Shown: piece after piece, positions 21,001 through 31,910 of the stretch | Layout of the letters: every line of letters starts with the position of its first letter | Position numbering within the stretch: the stretch's first letter is position 1 | Assembly (NCBI GenBank): GCA_021432635.1 | Contig: MU270027.1 | Location: 1 to 64,000, forward strand | Length of the DNA: 64,000 nucleotides | DNA from: Thozetella sp. PMI_491 | Lineage: Eukaryota > Ascomycota > Sordariomycetes > Chaetosphaeriales > Chaetosphaeriaceae | Reading direction: 5' to 3' | Notes under the pieces: generated by a model | Told to the model about the DNA's origin: nothing | Databases searched by the model: none | The model's input: the letters and a program-made list of their open reading frames with translations, nothing else | Made by a program: the position numbers and the translations under genes

Positions 21001-21394
21001 CGCTGCCGCCTTCCTCATGGGATGCAGCAGTGCCAGCCTGACGGACGCCGGCGAGTTTGAGTTGTATGGCCCTGTGTGGAACTACATGGTAGCAGGTTGC
21101 CCCGCCGTGGTTGGCACGCTCTGGGATGTGACTGATCGCGACATCGATCGGTTTGCGGGGCGCGTGTTCGAGGAATGGGGGTTGGTCCCCGGAGGGACGT
21201 TTAGGGAGGACAAGAATGGCAAGGGCAAGGGAAAGGCGAAGGAGGCAGCTCGAGTTGTCGCGGAGACCGGACCCCAAGGAGAGAACACATCTCTCCTGGA
21301 GGCCGTGGCGAAGGCGAGAGATGTGTGTCGATTCCGATACCTCAACGGTGCGGCTGTAGCGGTGTACGGCATTCCTGTATACATTGATAAATGA
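15026..21394 (+). CDS. ESP1: Separase (Esp1/Cut1/BimB), peptidase C50
   Basis: One uninterrupted reading frame of 2122 aa. Separase is the cysteine protease that cleaves the Scc1/Rad21 kleisin of cohesin at anaphase, when securin is destroyed. The C-terminal protease domain shows the catalytic dyad: His1973 in LLYFGHGSGAQYI and Cys2000 in FLMGCSSASLTD, followed by VWNYMVAGCPAVVGTLWDVT. The preceding roughly 1500 residues are helical, TPR/HEAT-like solenoid (for example KVARQTGSEIYMAQCAAWMG), as in other separases. A Lys/Ala/Thr-rich linker at about 1310-1355 (GARKTTKTQPAKKATTKAT) is a likely disordered region, and the Ser/Pro-rich stretch near 1440-1475 could hold regulatory phosphosites. The length is typical of filamentous fungi. 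Confidence 0.96.
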   Translation: MASSEPQFEALKTAASSVLTCTPTTTVTLRDLLLTNDDSTPTAAASRAVKTTKTSRPKPSTSTAKTDPRKGKTLVGKKEELSAKEKATLATQIVNATLKALSDAAKPAPAPTLSRRPADEGLAKTVARNALRRSNSAPMTPLQPRSLNRVSTSPISTKQRPRSPTSASHSINVLATAECAHMAFATLRTLSGSGKINLPDLQLETGMSSLVGKLINLGLHDHALKELRILKTRLDRLSVPEGKAALKTAPKEKATSQGIGEVLDFGEVKASGPALMLIITSQIHVLRILGAMKKPARTEAALQYLQHDHPPSAINLLLRAATEPKADVVKVARQMEILSQTLLSLSPSVSAKEDSTAEEPRLSVSPEVALKLQTVGLEARMHWWRLAKHQADVDRDIASPFSKCLSAYVRRSKESKKHMFAVCLKAFERINGQLQADGLRASPTSKFPFFTIHQTLVTLARECGNLPKAVALAGKLRELLSPATESVAQCCAIAAQLLSLQLKDAEQYLKDDGLVKEVVSGIQGPLRGDTTELEELLANVCLARKAAMSLLIQDSQGQQPAILQSLTSAKELLDTLILQCPRFCLRWLGKPPEPKSSTKDFLRYEQRKQLLGKSIQHTLDSTFLLIKTRLDQKKISWESMDSILNDCLTLLDYVGEQPLREASASYHAKISHFFYTQYHILKQKITDPKDATALRALRKSIDCVKHRSREEREKAQLTLKLERMAELCKSTGRIEEALASLQTIRSNLVEDGVLEAVAHALQTKSVGMAWALNDKVELLSRTLTGISKLESIWVDWTTSLSEGEQAAALEQRLHSTLLAGGSKSEEVTLEHPTVDALLRVYIPTRFPIRRLRVLLCLLSSTVGNLDLLAEIQSIAKDAVQVDQHGDVGEDAGLANFVPHLKALYSSMTGLVNSYPDFEGMQYALSTWQAVIDACTTKAALETAIDDIPGLLNHLQSVADFLRMKGQDTILSTVLQISAGISSVADGPKPEDLVHHQTSLALQYVSLGHSTKADEVFEKTSDYVSQNSVASSEAVAMLHLGWADYLVTIGKFNKAEAHLSVAKIAFMDDSATQHMTRTRKKAIFAHASHLLALLSLERGDSHQSLVHSRNSVRVMYQDWMKLESQFQENAEADRSRSQDDISVTDSTTEGKHQAIEIKAAGPEFWRLFHPLIRSLTSLSAIYAHLGMYQETMYYAEQAQKVARQTGSEIYMAQCAAWMGSVFSKASNPDKSLAMVEEARGYLPESDSSYLYAQLASQMGSVYRRLKNTEGEELMIARAEAAMETMSFLIQEGAAKTQETQMGQIEAKMAQLEIKEKPTKGARKTTKTQPAKKATTKATKSGETAKAGRAKVVVAKKPTPVVEDAHISSLRAAVIVQRATSLLSQKEWAEALAILGQARDLAKASGVLSAEQVAMASCFIGMSIDQMADDPVFSVIQDSTISFPSTAASSSDRSSPDRLSLTRSTPPKKGRGASAEQREGMYIENLWEAQRYLVDAHAAATLTGDASLLHRISSMLQNVVLLLSASSAKARSTQLSGHATCSVELARNLIWRRERKALALEKSSAKIEVNEWPAALSAPEARRSSLGFSIDMGRFQKDYIDILPASWNVLSVSVSDNRHDLCITKLQAGHSPFVIRLPLERASSRDADSDVFNFEQGRAELLEIIQLTNESCHDARDFSAKGAKTAWWSEREALDVRLKDLLENIEQIWLGGFRGIFSQHQRRADLLARFQKSFTGILDKHLPSRRQVRSRRGKAAAAAPVPKTALDPRILELFIGLGDATAPDCDFDEVLTDLLYFVVDILQFQGERNAYDEIDFDSMVVETFDALHAYHAATQSSSQNVQSAHTILILDKALHVFPWESLPCMQGAAISRVPSLACLRRLILEQKAPRNQSSSPNTDGAAPASQPAGHHVSIAKGTYILNPGGDLKSTQETFSAPLTTHLSASVWTRIAQREPTEAEFETALADSDVLLYFGHGSGAQYIRGRTIRRLDKCRAAAFLMGCSSASLTDAGEFELYGPVWNYMVAGCPAVVGTLWDVTDRDIDRFAGRVFEEWGLVPGGTFREDKNGKGKGKAKEAARVVAETGPQGENTSLLEAVAKARDVCRFRYLNGAAVAVYGIPVYIDK

Positions 21395-23610
21395 GCAACG
21401 AACCTAATGAGTTAGTTGTGGGTGGTGGGTTTGGCTAGCATCCTGTACCACAGACAGCATGGCTGTGCTACAAGGCTCGTATTGCACGGCGTTTTGGGGA
21501 ACGCATTGCTGGAAGAGGTCTGGCAGGCATGGGAAGACACGGCGTTTGGGAAGAGGACAGAAGGACCTGGAAGAGAGAAGAAGCCTTCGTGCTTCGTTTG
21601 AAATCAAGCCATGCATATCAGCTCACACAAGCGCCATCGGTGCTACACTACCCCAGAGTCAAGAAGTTAGACGACAGCTCGCCCTAGTGGTCTTGCTAGA
21701 ATAACTAATACACAGAGACCTTTATTGCTATCTACCTCTAGTTTGTACGGTATGAAGCGTAAACGTTTCGTGGCTGTGGATCCATATTTGGCGAAGAGCA
21801 CGGGCACGAGGCGGCCGGTCTCGACGTCTTTCCATGGACGGCTGCTCCCCCGACCAAGTCAACTTGACTAGCCATCAGCTATAGCCACGGCTTCTTCGCA
21901 GTATCTCGAACAGGGCAAGGAACGTAGAGTTCCGGGTTTCTTAGTAACCAGCGGCGGGAGAAAGACGGTGTGGGATATGGATTCACGTCAACTCGAACGG
22001 ATCGCACAGGCCGCCCGGGCTTCAATTGCTTGCGCGTTGGGGACCAGCGCTACGATAAGCTTTGGCGAAGATGTTGTTTAGGGGTCCATGCTATGGGAAT
22101 ACTAGAACACCCAACAGAATCCAGACAACGCTGACAGGACACCTCGCTCTCAAACCTCATGTGGTGCCACACTTTTCGATCCCCTCCGAGCTATAGCCAG
22201 GGACAAGGGTCCGCAGTGCAAGGGGGAGAGGGATGGGAGAGCCACTATCATGGGTAGCCAGTCGCAATCATTCCTCGCGCGCTCTATAGAATCGGCGGTG
22301 CATGACGTTCGCTCGCACCGCCCGGTGTACAGGGTTGCCATGGGCTGTTACAGGCCACGACGCCGCCGGCGAGCTCTCGTCCTGTCGGCAGCATTCCGAA
22401 GAAATTGTCGCAAAGGACGTGGGCAGTCGAGAAATGACACGGCGCCACCCCCCCAGCGCGTGGTACACTGCTATATGGGAGCGGGTACGGATATAGTACT
22501 CTACATGAGCAGGAGAGCACGCGGGCGAGGCGACACAGGCGCGGCCGACGGGGGCCTAGACTTGGCGTCGCCTGCGTGCTTCCGCTACTGGCCGGCCATG
22601 GGCATACGGGAACAGCGGGTGGAGAGGGCCTGTCTATTCTTGTGCTTAGAGTGCCGGCCTGCAATATTTGGTCTCCTGGTACTATATGGAACGCGGTTCA
22701 CTGGCGGTCATCTAAGGTGGAAGAATTGTCGAGGGTATATCTCATCAACAGCAGCGGTGCGACGACCCGACTGGCAATCTACCCACGTAATACCCAATTC
22801 GCTACCAAGAGATGCACCCACAAAGAAGCGGAGGATGATGTAGTGACTACATGGACCATGTGCTGGCGTGCCATGTGTAGCATAGGTGTGCGTGCGGTGC
22901 GTCCTTACCCGAACCCCTCCTCTCCCTACCCCATTCCTCAGGTTCGTTTCTGCTGTATCAGGCTGTTCGATTTAGCCCGACATATCCCAGATGGAGAGCA
23001 ACGGCCACTGCTAGTCTTCTATCTGCTGCAGCAGCAAGTGCCCCATGGCGAGGCGGATCTCGAGTCCCTACGTCTAATCTGCACGGCATGCTCGCTTTGG
23101 ACACTCGCATGTCGAACCGGGCCGAAGACGTGCGGTGGGAGGGTAAGGTGATTTGAAGGCCAACTCGACGCGACCTGTCTTGATTTGACGGCATATGCAC
23201 TTGCAAGGGGCACGTCTGAAAGGTGTCGTCCTAAGGCTGTGGTGCGTGCGTGTGAAGCCAGTGCCTAGTCTCTGCTCGCCCCTCGAGTGCCATAGGTACC
23301 ACTGGGTGGTCTTTCTGACCGAACGAGCGAGCATGGCGCTCACGCCGCCGTCGCGGGGTTTAGGCGGCAGAATGCGACACCCACTCGACCGTCCAAACAC
23401 AGTCGTCAAAACGTACACTACATGGCGGCTGTGGTGTGGATGACAGGAACCAGCCTGAGACTATTACTGAATGAATGGCTCGTCTCAGTGAAGGCGTCAT
23501 GGCACTTGGTATCCTCTGTGGCTCCGTCTGACACCTAGGCCAGCGGGGAGGATCGCGAAGGGGCCACGGTGTGTAAGATGAACTTTGGTAGTGGCTATTG
23601 GGCGGCTAAG

Positions 23611-23612
<2 letters not shown>

Positions 23613-23649
<37 letters not shown>
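23613..23649. repeat. Homopolymer of 37 C
   Basis: Thirty-seven consecutive C residues lie in non-coding DNA. Such a tract is rare in a fungal genome and could form an i-motif (C strand) or G-quadruplex (G strand). The length is also prone to sequencing error. Confidence 0.9.
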
Positions 23650-23650
<1 letters not shown>

Positions 23651-25078
23651 CCTTCTCCCCTGGACGGGTTGAAGGGCCCATTCCTGGTTATTTTGCAATC
23701 AACGACGGTGCATGATTCCAGATAAAGAGCGAACAGGGGATCCGGGGAGGGGCGGGCGGGAGAGCAAAGATATGTGGGTGGGAGCAGAAAAACCTCCGAT
23801 CAAGGAACAATCCACGGAGGAAGCATGCTGATTAAATCGCTTGCCAATGAGCAGACGTCGCGCTATTGCGGTCCCCCCCAGCTAGTACCGCACAGGTGCT
23901 TTCGCGAATCGCCCAAAGCGGCATCGTAGGCAGTTGCGTGTATGCGTTTAGCTCGGCTGGCTGTTGGCGGGCTATGAGATCGATGATTACAGATATTACA
24001 CGAGTAGACGAGCGACGCGAAGCGAGGTTCCAGAAGGGCGCCAGAAGCTTTTGCAAAGTGATGACCACGGCCTGAGTCCAGCGAGGATGGTGTACAAGCC
24101 CCCGGAGGGTGTGTATACCCTTCCGTAGCGCGTAACAGCAGGGAATGCTCACCCCCTCCTGTTTTGTTGATCCCCTTTTCTCGTTTGCTGCGGACAAAAC
24201 GGTTGGGCTTTGCATCTAGTCTGCCCGCTATAGGCTCCAAGCCTCAAGGAGATCTCTACTTACCCCGGATTCCAAATCCGCAAGTCGGATGTCTCATTTC
24301 GGCGATCCTTGATCAGCGTCCCCGAGGGGTCTTCTCAATAAGGCGGCATTCTGCCTTAACCCCCTGGCTGAAGTGTTTCCCCTCCGGGCATAAAGGCCTG
24401 GAACATGGCGGGTCGAGCCGCCGAGACAGGTCTAGGTGAAGAAGGGAGTCCGAAGGTGTGGGCCACGGAGTCCATAGGCTCCATTGTCTAGCGACGACAC
24501 GAGCGCGCTGGACTTATGACGAAGGTGAAATCGCTATTACCAACCTCCGCCTTTTCTTCTTCTTCTGGCATTGAGCTTTCCTAGGCAAAAAACACTCCTT
24601 GTCAGGGCACTTCATGAGGCGCTGCGGGGATTACTCGGGATGGCCTATGAGCGTCAAGCCCTCTGCTTCTGGGAAAATGGGCGATTTGGTCGCTCAATTA
24701 AGCCGTCAGAAATTGATAGCCTTTGGGAGCCCCCTTGTGGCCCTGCCCTCATTCCCCGTCATAACGAGCCCAGCAAGATAGGCCGCAACGAAACATGGCT
24801 GGTGGCGAATATAAGTATGACGGGAGAGAGAGAGTGCGTCATCGGGGGCACAACGACCGGCCCATAGACGCACGTTGTATGCGGGACATTTTGAACGTCT
24901 TAGGCGATATCGGTGCTTTGTTGCTCTCTGTACTCCATATACTGTACAAAAAAAGACTTGGGGAAGAAGAGGAGAGGAAAGTTAGCAGCTAAGGTAGGCC
25001 AGTGGGCCAGTGACCACCACATCCCGTCGCAGCGGAATGGGGGTTATGCTTGTTCGTATGTAGTACATATATGTAGTA

Positions 25079-25099
25079 CATACATACATACATACATAC
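25079..25099. repeat. (CATA)n microsatellite
   Basis: About five CATA units follow the repeated word ATGTAGTACATA (25063-25082). Simple repeat in non-coding DNA. Confidence 0.8.
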
Positions 25100-26050
25100 C
25101 TCTGTACTGTACCGTCGATAACCCTGGCTCGACACGTCGTTGGCCACAGGTTGTGTGGGCTCCGGCTGCATGGTCCATGAAGGCGCGAGGTTGTTGCTGC
25201 ACTTTGCTTAGCTTTTGCCCGTCTGCCACCTGGCAAGCTAGCACCCTGGCACAGTGACACCCCCCAAGCACCCCCAGACTTCAGCGGACCGTGGATCCCT
25301 GCTAGCTCGGTCCCGGCCTCGACGCACAGAGCTGGCTCGGGTGGGGAGCGGGGCAGAGAAAACGCCGAGGGGATGAATTGTGAGGGCCAGCCAATGAGGC
25401 TGGGGCGGGACGAGACAACCTTTTCTGGTGGCGTTCTTGGAAGGCTCGCGGCTGACCGCGGGCAAGGACTCTGTCACAGACAGACCCCATATACATACAG
25501 TCTAGGCGAGCCGGCGAGCAATCGACGAAGAAACACGGCTCGCCATGATGGATAAGGATAGGATGCCCAGATACCCAGATAGCTCCATGTAGGTTGGTTG
25601 TCCTGATTGGCTCTGTTGCTCCATCGAGCCTTTGCGCTGGCGACACGGCTGCGGCGCGTGTGTGACCTCGCAGCCCGTTTCGCCGTGGATGCGCTGTGCT
25701 CTCCCGCCCCCTCGTAGGCTCTATCTTGTATTTGCAAGGAGGCCCGGAGAGCCGCACCCATGGCGAGTCGTTACTGCTGCAAGGGCGCGAGGATGCAATG
25801 CTCCCGAGGTCTGAGCCGGCGCTTGGCGGTCCAGCCGGGTGCGCCAGAGCGTCGTGTTGCTATTCTTTGGCCCTCCTCCTCCGTCCGTGGCGGGGAAGCG
25901 ACGGGGCGATGCCACACCCACCCCGCGCTACTCCGCAAGCCCAAGCCCGCGAACCCCACTATCAGTCAGCGATTATAAGCATGGCAGTTCCACGAGACGG
26001 GCGTAATATCGCGCGAATAGGTACTTGCGAGGCCCCAAGACGGGCAGTGC

Positions 26051-26081
26051 AGTCTCTCTCTCTCTCTCGCTCTCTCTCTCT
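26051..26081. repeat. CT-rich microsatellite
   Basis: A (CT)n tract interrupted once by CG, followed by GTGGGTGTGTGGGTG and a C-rich tract. Non-coding simple repeat. Confidence 0.8.
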
Positions 26082-28313
26082 GTGGGTGTGTGGGTGTCCC
26101 TCTCCCCCCCTCTCCTTCCCCATGTGTACTTTCGCCGCCGTGTTGCCGGCGCGCCGGACAGCGAAGGATAGGAACCCCAATTTGGGGCGCAATCCTGCGA
26201 ACACAAGGAAGGAGCGAGGACCCCGTGGTGGCAGACCCAATCCTCGAACCTCCATGCAGGGGCTGCTAGCTCCGGGCGCAAAAAGGATGAGCAGGCCTTC
26301 AGCTTCTCAGCTTGTGCTACTCCAACAAGAGAGAGGCACGGCGCTTGGGGAGCCTTGGTTGCTAAACCACCCCCAAAATCGTAACGACCTGGACCACCTG
26401 GACCACCTGGACTACCTGGTCTAGCACGGCTCCACGGGCCAGGACACGGACGCAGTTCACGAGGGTCGCACCTTCCGGCGTCGCCTAGCTCATGCATTGG
26501 GGGATGTCGTACTGCAACGCGCCCCCGATCTGATGCATCCCGCCTTCCCATCATTTTAATACCTTGTAAATCATTTTCTTGCCGTCGCGTGCCTGTCAGG
26601 CCTTGCCCAACACCGCGCACAGTAGCCTCCTCCCCCTTTCCCTTTCCGCACCCTGGCGCGGACCGCAGCGATCTCTAGCGATGCCGCCTGACTCGTACAG
26701 TAACAGTACGTAGCAACTCCTCGCCCCCCCGCCCCCCCCCTGGCACTCGTGGCTGTTCTTCTCGCCCAAACCAACTTGTAGCCACAGGCTGGGGCTGGGA
26801 CGCTGGTAGACTCCGGCGCTGCCTGCTACCCTTTGGGCAAAAAGCCTGACACGGTGCCTCCGCAAGCAGGGTCAGCAAATATCGCGATACGACCAGGAGA
26901 TCTGTGTGTAAATTGATGTGCGTGCTGGCATCCCGAAGTACCTATATCAGACGGCCAATTCTCGGAATTTGCCTTCCCCCCTGCCCGGCCCTCCCCCCCT
27001 CCATCCACAACCTGGGCCCAGGTTCAAGCGGCATGAAAGTCACTAGCGGGCAGCGAATGGCTCGCCCGATCGCCCATCGTCCAGCCAGACAGCGCAAGTA
27101 GGGCCCGACTCTGTTTCCTCGCCTGCGGAAGTTCCTGGCCCCCAGTCGCACTGTCCAACCCTCCTTTGCGTCGCTGTGCCGTCGAGCCCACCCTCCTCCA
27201 TTCGCACCCATCCGCCCGCTTTTTCTCTCCGCAAGAACCACCGTTTGTGTGTGCTCCACTGCACCCCTCCAAGAACGGAACGGCAAAGCTCTCTCGTTGG
27301 CCAGCGGTGCGCCATCCAGCTCACGGTCGTTGGGCTGGGCCACCTCTGGACCGGCTGCATGTCAGAGAGAGGGAGAAGAGGAAGGGTGGGACGGTCCCTC
27401 TGACTTGCCTGAGCGATGTGAGCGCATGCATGGAACACGGCCCTCTGCCCCCCCCCATCTTCCGGGGTCAACCATGACCAGTCCAGACGGGAGGAAGCCG
27501 AGGGCCAGAGTCGCAGACAGGTGACAGCCTAGAGGCTGCAAGAACGGGCCCAGCTGCACTTTTCTTTCGCCAAGTTTGGGTGGCGTCTACTGGGGTTCTG
27601 GCGATCTGATTAATATCAGAACGAGCTAGAAGGGTACTGTACCAACTCGGTCGCGAGAGCTACGATTTCAAGTCCGGTCTTTGGGGGGGGGGTTGCTTCC
27701 CTTGGACCAGCCCCTCCACGAGCAATCTATTTTCCTCCACACGGGGGGTTTAAGCCAACCTTCTTTCCCTTCTTCCCCGTTATTCTCTTCTTTTCTTCCC
27801 ACTGGTTTTTATATTGGCCTGCATACCTCTCCGTGGGCAAGCCGCAGTCAGTTCTTGCGACTCTCCCTGCTGTGCTGTCTAAGCTGCAGTTCCCGCCTCT
27901 CGAGGCGCCAAACATTTCCCTCCCACGGCCTCGGACGCCCAATCGCAAGGCCATCGCCGGCCGGTGTCACGAGGCATTGTACGTCCACTACCCTCAACGT
28001 CTTCCTCGCTGCTGCCGACGTCCCACACATACGCAAAGGGAAAGGCGTCCTTTACCCCACAGACTCCAGCAGCGCAGAGGCTTCTTTGCAAGGTCGACCT
28101 TTGCTAGTCGCCTAGGCGCATCCACGCAGCACTAGGCCGTACGGGGTTGGTCATCACACCCTGGAACCCAAGCTCCCCTCTCCACAGCCTTCAACCTTTG
28201 CTCCTTTTCCTTTCCTCACGGCTCTCCACACGAAGCGAGGAAAGCCGAAAGCCGAGATACCGGTTGTCAAGACATATCCGTCACGCACGAAACTCGACCG
28301 GCTCCCGCGTCGG

Positions 28314-28439
28314 ATGCGATGAGCTGTTGAGCGTTGTCGACTTAGACCATGATATATCGCGACACCAATTTGGCGCCCCATCTGTGAAGCCACGAGGAGA
28401 GTGCGGGTGTGCATGTGTCTGCACGCGCGACCCAGGTAG
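28314..28439 (+). promoter_or_regulatory. Cluster of short upstream ORFs in the leader of the Zn2Cys6 gene
   Basis: Four ATG-initiated mini-ORFs precede the start at 28541: 28314-28322 (2 codons), 28319-28330 (3 codons), 28349-28387 (12 codons) and 28413-28439 (8 codons). If the transcript begins upstream of them they would be expected to reduce translation of the main ORF. Neither the transcription start nor a leader intron is known. Confidence 0.45.
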
Positions 28440-28540
28440 CCAGCCCAAGACCTCGGGCAGCCTCAAGGGCCGTATCTCGCCGGTTTGCGCCACGCCTCCT
28501 TTTATTGACTGGATTGTGCGAGCGGTGTCAGCCTGCAGCC

Positions 28541-31500
28541 ATGTCGTCCGGAAATGCGAGGGTTGACCTCAAGAGCTTCTCCGCACTGGATCTTGACTTT
28601 ACCCAGTCGCCGGCCGAGGCGGACGCCCAGCTAACACAACCTGAGTCCGCTCTCAACGCCCTCAAGCTGGAAGCCTCCGGTGACGCACTGGACAGTATCA
28701 CAGCGGCAAATGACATGGTGGATTCTTCCCAATTCGGCGACTTTCAGTTCCCATATCAGGGCCTCGGCGATGAGGTCTCCATGGATGGCCTCGCAACTTC
28801 TACGTTCGACGACCATGGCCAAGACGCTTTTGCCGTCTCCCAGCCACCGTCAATATCATCTCTACCAGATCGACAGGACTCGGTCGCGTCTATAACGGTG
28901 CAGACGTCCAACTATGGCGGCAGGGCAGGACCAAGGCGGGCTAGCCTGGAGGAATCCGAGGACGCGAGCCCCGGGAGCGTGCACAATGGAACTAATTCCT
29001 TGGACGAGACCATGGGCGATGAATTCGGATTGACCACAGGTTCGCATGGCGATGCATTCGATCTCGGCGGGAAAGGGAAAGTCGACAAGACGGATACCGC
29101 ACCAGCCTGGAGTGAACTTAAAACGAAGGCCGGAAAGGAACGAAAGCGTTTGCCTCTCGCGTGTATCGCCTGCCGGAGGAAAAAGATACGATGCTCAGGC
29201 GAGAAGCCTGCCTGCAAGCACTGCCTGCGATCGCGGATACCCTGTGTCTACAAAGTCACTGCGCGGAAAGCGGCGCCCAGGACCGACTACATGGCTATGC
29301 TGGACAAGCGGCTAAAGCGAATGGAAGAGCGCATCATCAAGGTCGTACCCAAGGCAGAACAGGAAAACCTCTCAACGGTGACGAGGGCCGTAGTGAAGCC
29401 AGCGATTCCGGGTTCTCTTGGGGGCTCCAAGGCCGCCGCGAAGAAGCGAGGCGCTGACGAGGCGTTCGGCCCCGACCTGGATCACTGGGCTCGGACGCCA
29501 TCGCGGTCCAAGATTGATGGGCCGAACAAGCCATCCTCTGTGCTAGTCCAGGAGGCGGAAGAAGGCAAGCTGCTGCTAGAGGGAGGGGATGCGTTGCCTC
29601 CAAAAGAGATACAGGAGCACCTCGCTGAAGTGTTCTTCGAGAACATATACGGGCAAGCGTATCACATCCTTCATAAGCCAAGTTACATGAGAAAGTTGAG
29701 GTATGTCCCACCAAGCCACGGAAAAGCTAATGCCTGCTAATCAGGTCGTCTGTTTCAGAGCCGGCACACTCCCCCCGGTCCTAATTCTCTCCGTATGTGC
29801 CATCTCTGCCCGTTTCTCAACGCATCCCAAGCTCAGCACGAACCCCAACTTCCTTCGGGGAGAAGATTGGGCGTCGGCGGCCCGAGACATTGTGATGAGG
29901 AGATACGAGTGGCCTAACATCACTATCCTCACTTGCCTGCTGATTCTGGGCCTGCACGAATTCGGCACCTGCCATGGCGGCAGGAGCTGGGCTTTGGGTG
30001 GCCAGGCCATTCGTATGGCCTTTGCCCTTCAGTTGCACAAGGATCTTGAGTATGACCCCCTACGAATAGCTGGCAAGACACAGCTCAGCTTCATTGACCG
30101 CGAGATACGGCGGAGGACCATGTGGGCTTGCTTCTTGATGGACCGCTTCAACTCCTCGGGGACAGATCGACCCACATTCGTGCGAGAGGAGACACTCAAG
30201 ATTCCGTTGCCGATAAAGGAGAAGAATTTCCAGCTGGACATTCCGGGACCGACAGAGACCTTGGATGGGGAGGTCCCCGACGTCCCCCCCGAGGAAGCCC
30301 TGTTGGCCGATGCCAAAGAAAACATGGGGGTTGCGGCATACATGATTCGGGCAATTGCACTTTGGGGTCGGATCATCAACTACCTTAACCAAGGAGGCAA
30401 AGAACTGGATTCCCATCCCATGTGGGATCCCGAATCAGGGTATACAAAGCTCATCCAACAGACCGAAGAGCTGCTCGACAACCTACCTGATGGGCTGAAA
30501 TATACTCCCGAGAACCTCCATGTGCACGAGACCGAAAATATGGCCAACCAGTTTCTGTTTCTGCACATATCAGTCCAGCAAAACATACTGTTCATGAACC
30601 GATTCGCTGTTTCACCACCCACCGGCAGCCTTCAGCAAGACGTTCCCAAGACCTTCATCACGAAGGCTGGCCAGAAGGCTTTCCAGGCTGCGAACCGTGT
30701 TTCGGAGCTCCTCAAAGATGCCGAGTCCCATTTCATCACGGCCCCTTTCACGGGTTACTGTGCTTTCCTGTCCAGTACGGTCCATATATTTGGCATCTTC
30801 TCTGGTAATTCGACGATGGAGGCAACTTCCAAACGAAACCTGACCACGAACGTCAAGTTCCTGTCTAAAATGAAGCGCTATTGGGGCATGTTCCACTGGA
30901 TGTCGGAGAATCTTCGCGAGCAGTACCGCACATGCGCAGATGCAGCGAGGCATGGGAACCCGGCCAACGAGAACTCGGCTTCGCCTATCTTCCAGTATGG
31001 CGACTGGTTCGACCGCTACCCTCACGGCGTGTCGCAGTCCGACTTTCTCGACCCGGCCACGTACAAGAAGAAGGAGAAAGGCGACGATGCGGTGCTCGAA
31101 CAGAAGGCCGAGCTGCACACGGTCGAGGAATTCTTTACAACGTTGTCGCCGCAGAGCACCGAGGGAGGGCAGAACGGCATTTCTCGTCCTGGGCAACCCC
31201 CGCAGCTCAAGCGCAAGAGTATTGTCCGCAAGGCCAGTAACATGTCTCGAAGCGGCGAACCCGGCCTCGAGCCGCTACAGACCGACTTCGAACACCACCC
31301 CGGAGGCATGCACCCAGCCTCAGCTGCGGCCCGGCTCGTCCATCAGCGCTCTTTCTCGGGGCCGAGCAACGGCGCGCTCGGGGGCCAAACCAGCGGACCG
31401 ACAAACTTCAACCCACTTACGATCCCGCATTCAAGCGCAGCCCCCTACCATGCTCTATCACCCATCTCGCCTGTCGCCGTGTCGCATCCTCACTCGGCGC

Positions 31501-31910
31501 ACCCCTATGGCCACCATCATCACCCGTTCTTCACTGCGGATCCTTTCGGCCTACAGATGAGTGCGCATGGCATGTCGCAGCTCGACCGACAGCTTGTGTT
31601 CGGGGCGTATGGGAATAGCGTGGACCCAAGCATTGGATCGCTCGCAGGCTGGGCGGCCGCCGCTCAGGAGCACGCCGAGAGCAGCCGGGAAGGAGGTGAG
31701 CGAGGGAGAAGACCGGGAGCCGATGCCGCCCTGCAGGCGGCGTTTGGGAATGAAGCGAGCTCGGCATGGTTCATGCCGTTCAACATGGAGCCGCCCGAGA
31801 TCGGGGCGGACTTGGGGGTCGGGGGTGTCGGGAATCTAGACGGGTTTGCCAATATGTTTGGGAACGGTGGCATGACACCGAACGGGAACGGTTTCAGGGG
31901 GGGGCATTGA
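28541..31910 (+). CDS. Zn2Cys6 transcription factor with fungal-specific TF domain, 2 exons
   Basis: Exons 28541-29700 and 29759-31910 (58-bp intron, GTATGT..TTTCAG) give 1103 aa. The DNA-binding cluster is C208-x2-C211-x6-C218-x6-C225-x2-C228-x6-C235, within ACIACRRKKIRCSGEKPACK, followed by a basic linker and a likely dimerisation coil (DYMAMLDKRLKRMEERI). The middle region from about residue 350 to 750 has the fungal_trans pattern (GGRSWALGGQAIRMAFALQL, REIRRRTMWACFLMDRFNSS). The N-terminus is acidic and the C-terminus rich in Gly, His, Pro and Asn, likely activation or low-complexity regions. The zinc cluster differs from XlnR, AmyR and CLR-type cores, so no target pathway is assigned. 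The ATG at 28541 is the first in its open frame; the in-frame extension upstream contains no ATG. Confidence 0.9.

Larger units (their letters stand above)
21395..28540. other. 7.1-kb gene-free region upstream of the Zn2Cys6 gene
   Basis: No frame here looks like a real protein; the longer ones (22250-22843, 25696-26424) are low-complexity and have shadows on the other strand. It contains a 37-nt C run, (CATA)n near 25079-25099, a CT-rich tract at 26051-26081 and a short CTGGACCAC-type tandem repeat at about 26388-26421. The last kilobase is pyrimidine-rich and probably the leader of the regulator starting at 28541. A long regulatory region or a long non-coding transcript is possible but not shown. 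Confidence 0.6.

Noticed and set aside
20702-21277. 191-codon minus-strand frame
   Set aside because: Antisense shadow of the separase protease domain.
22250-22843. 197-codon plus-strand frame in the gene-free region
   Set aside because: No domain, Arg/Cys-rich, with competing frames on the other strand.
26238-26256. Possible tRNA B-box (GGTTCGAGGAT on the minus strand)
   Set aside because: The conserved end of the box is wrong and no cloverleaf or A-box could be placed.
25696-26424. 242-codon plus-strand frame
   Set aside because: Runs through a CT-rich microsatellite and short tandem repeats; composition is not protein-like.
28541-31910. Identification as XlnR/Xyr1, suggested by the xylulokinase elsewhere in the window
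   Set aside because: The zinc-cluster core sequence does not match XlnR, AmyR or CLR-type factors, and the two genes are 20 kb apart.
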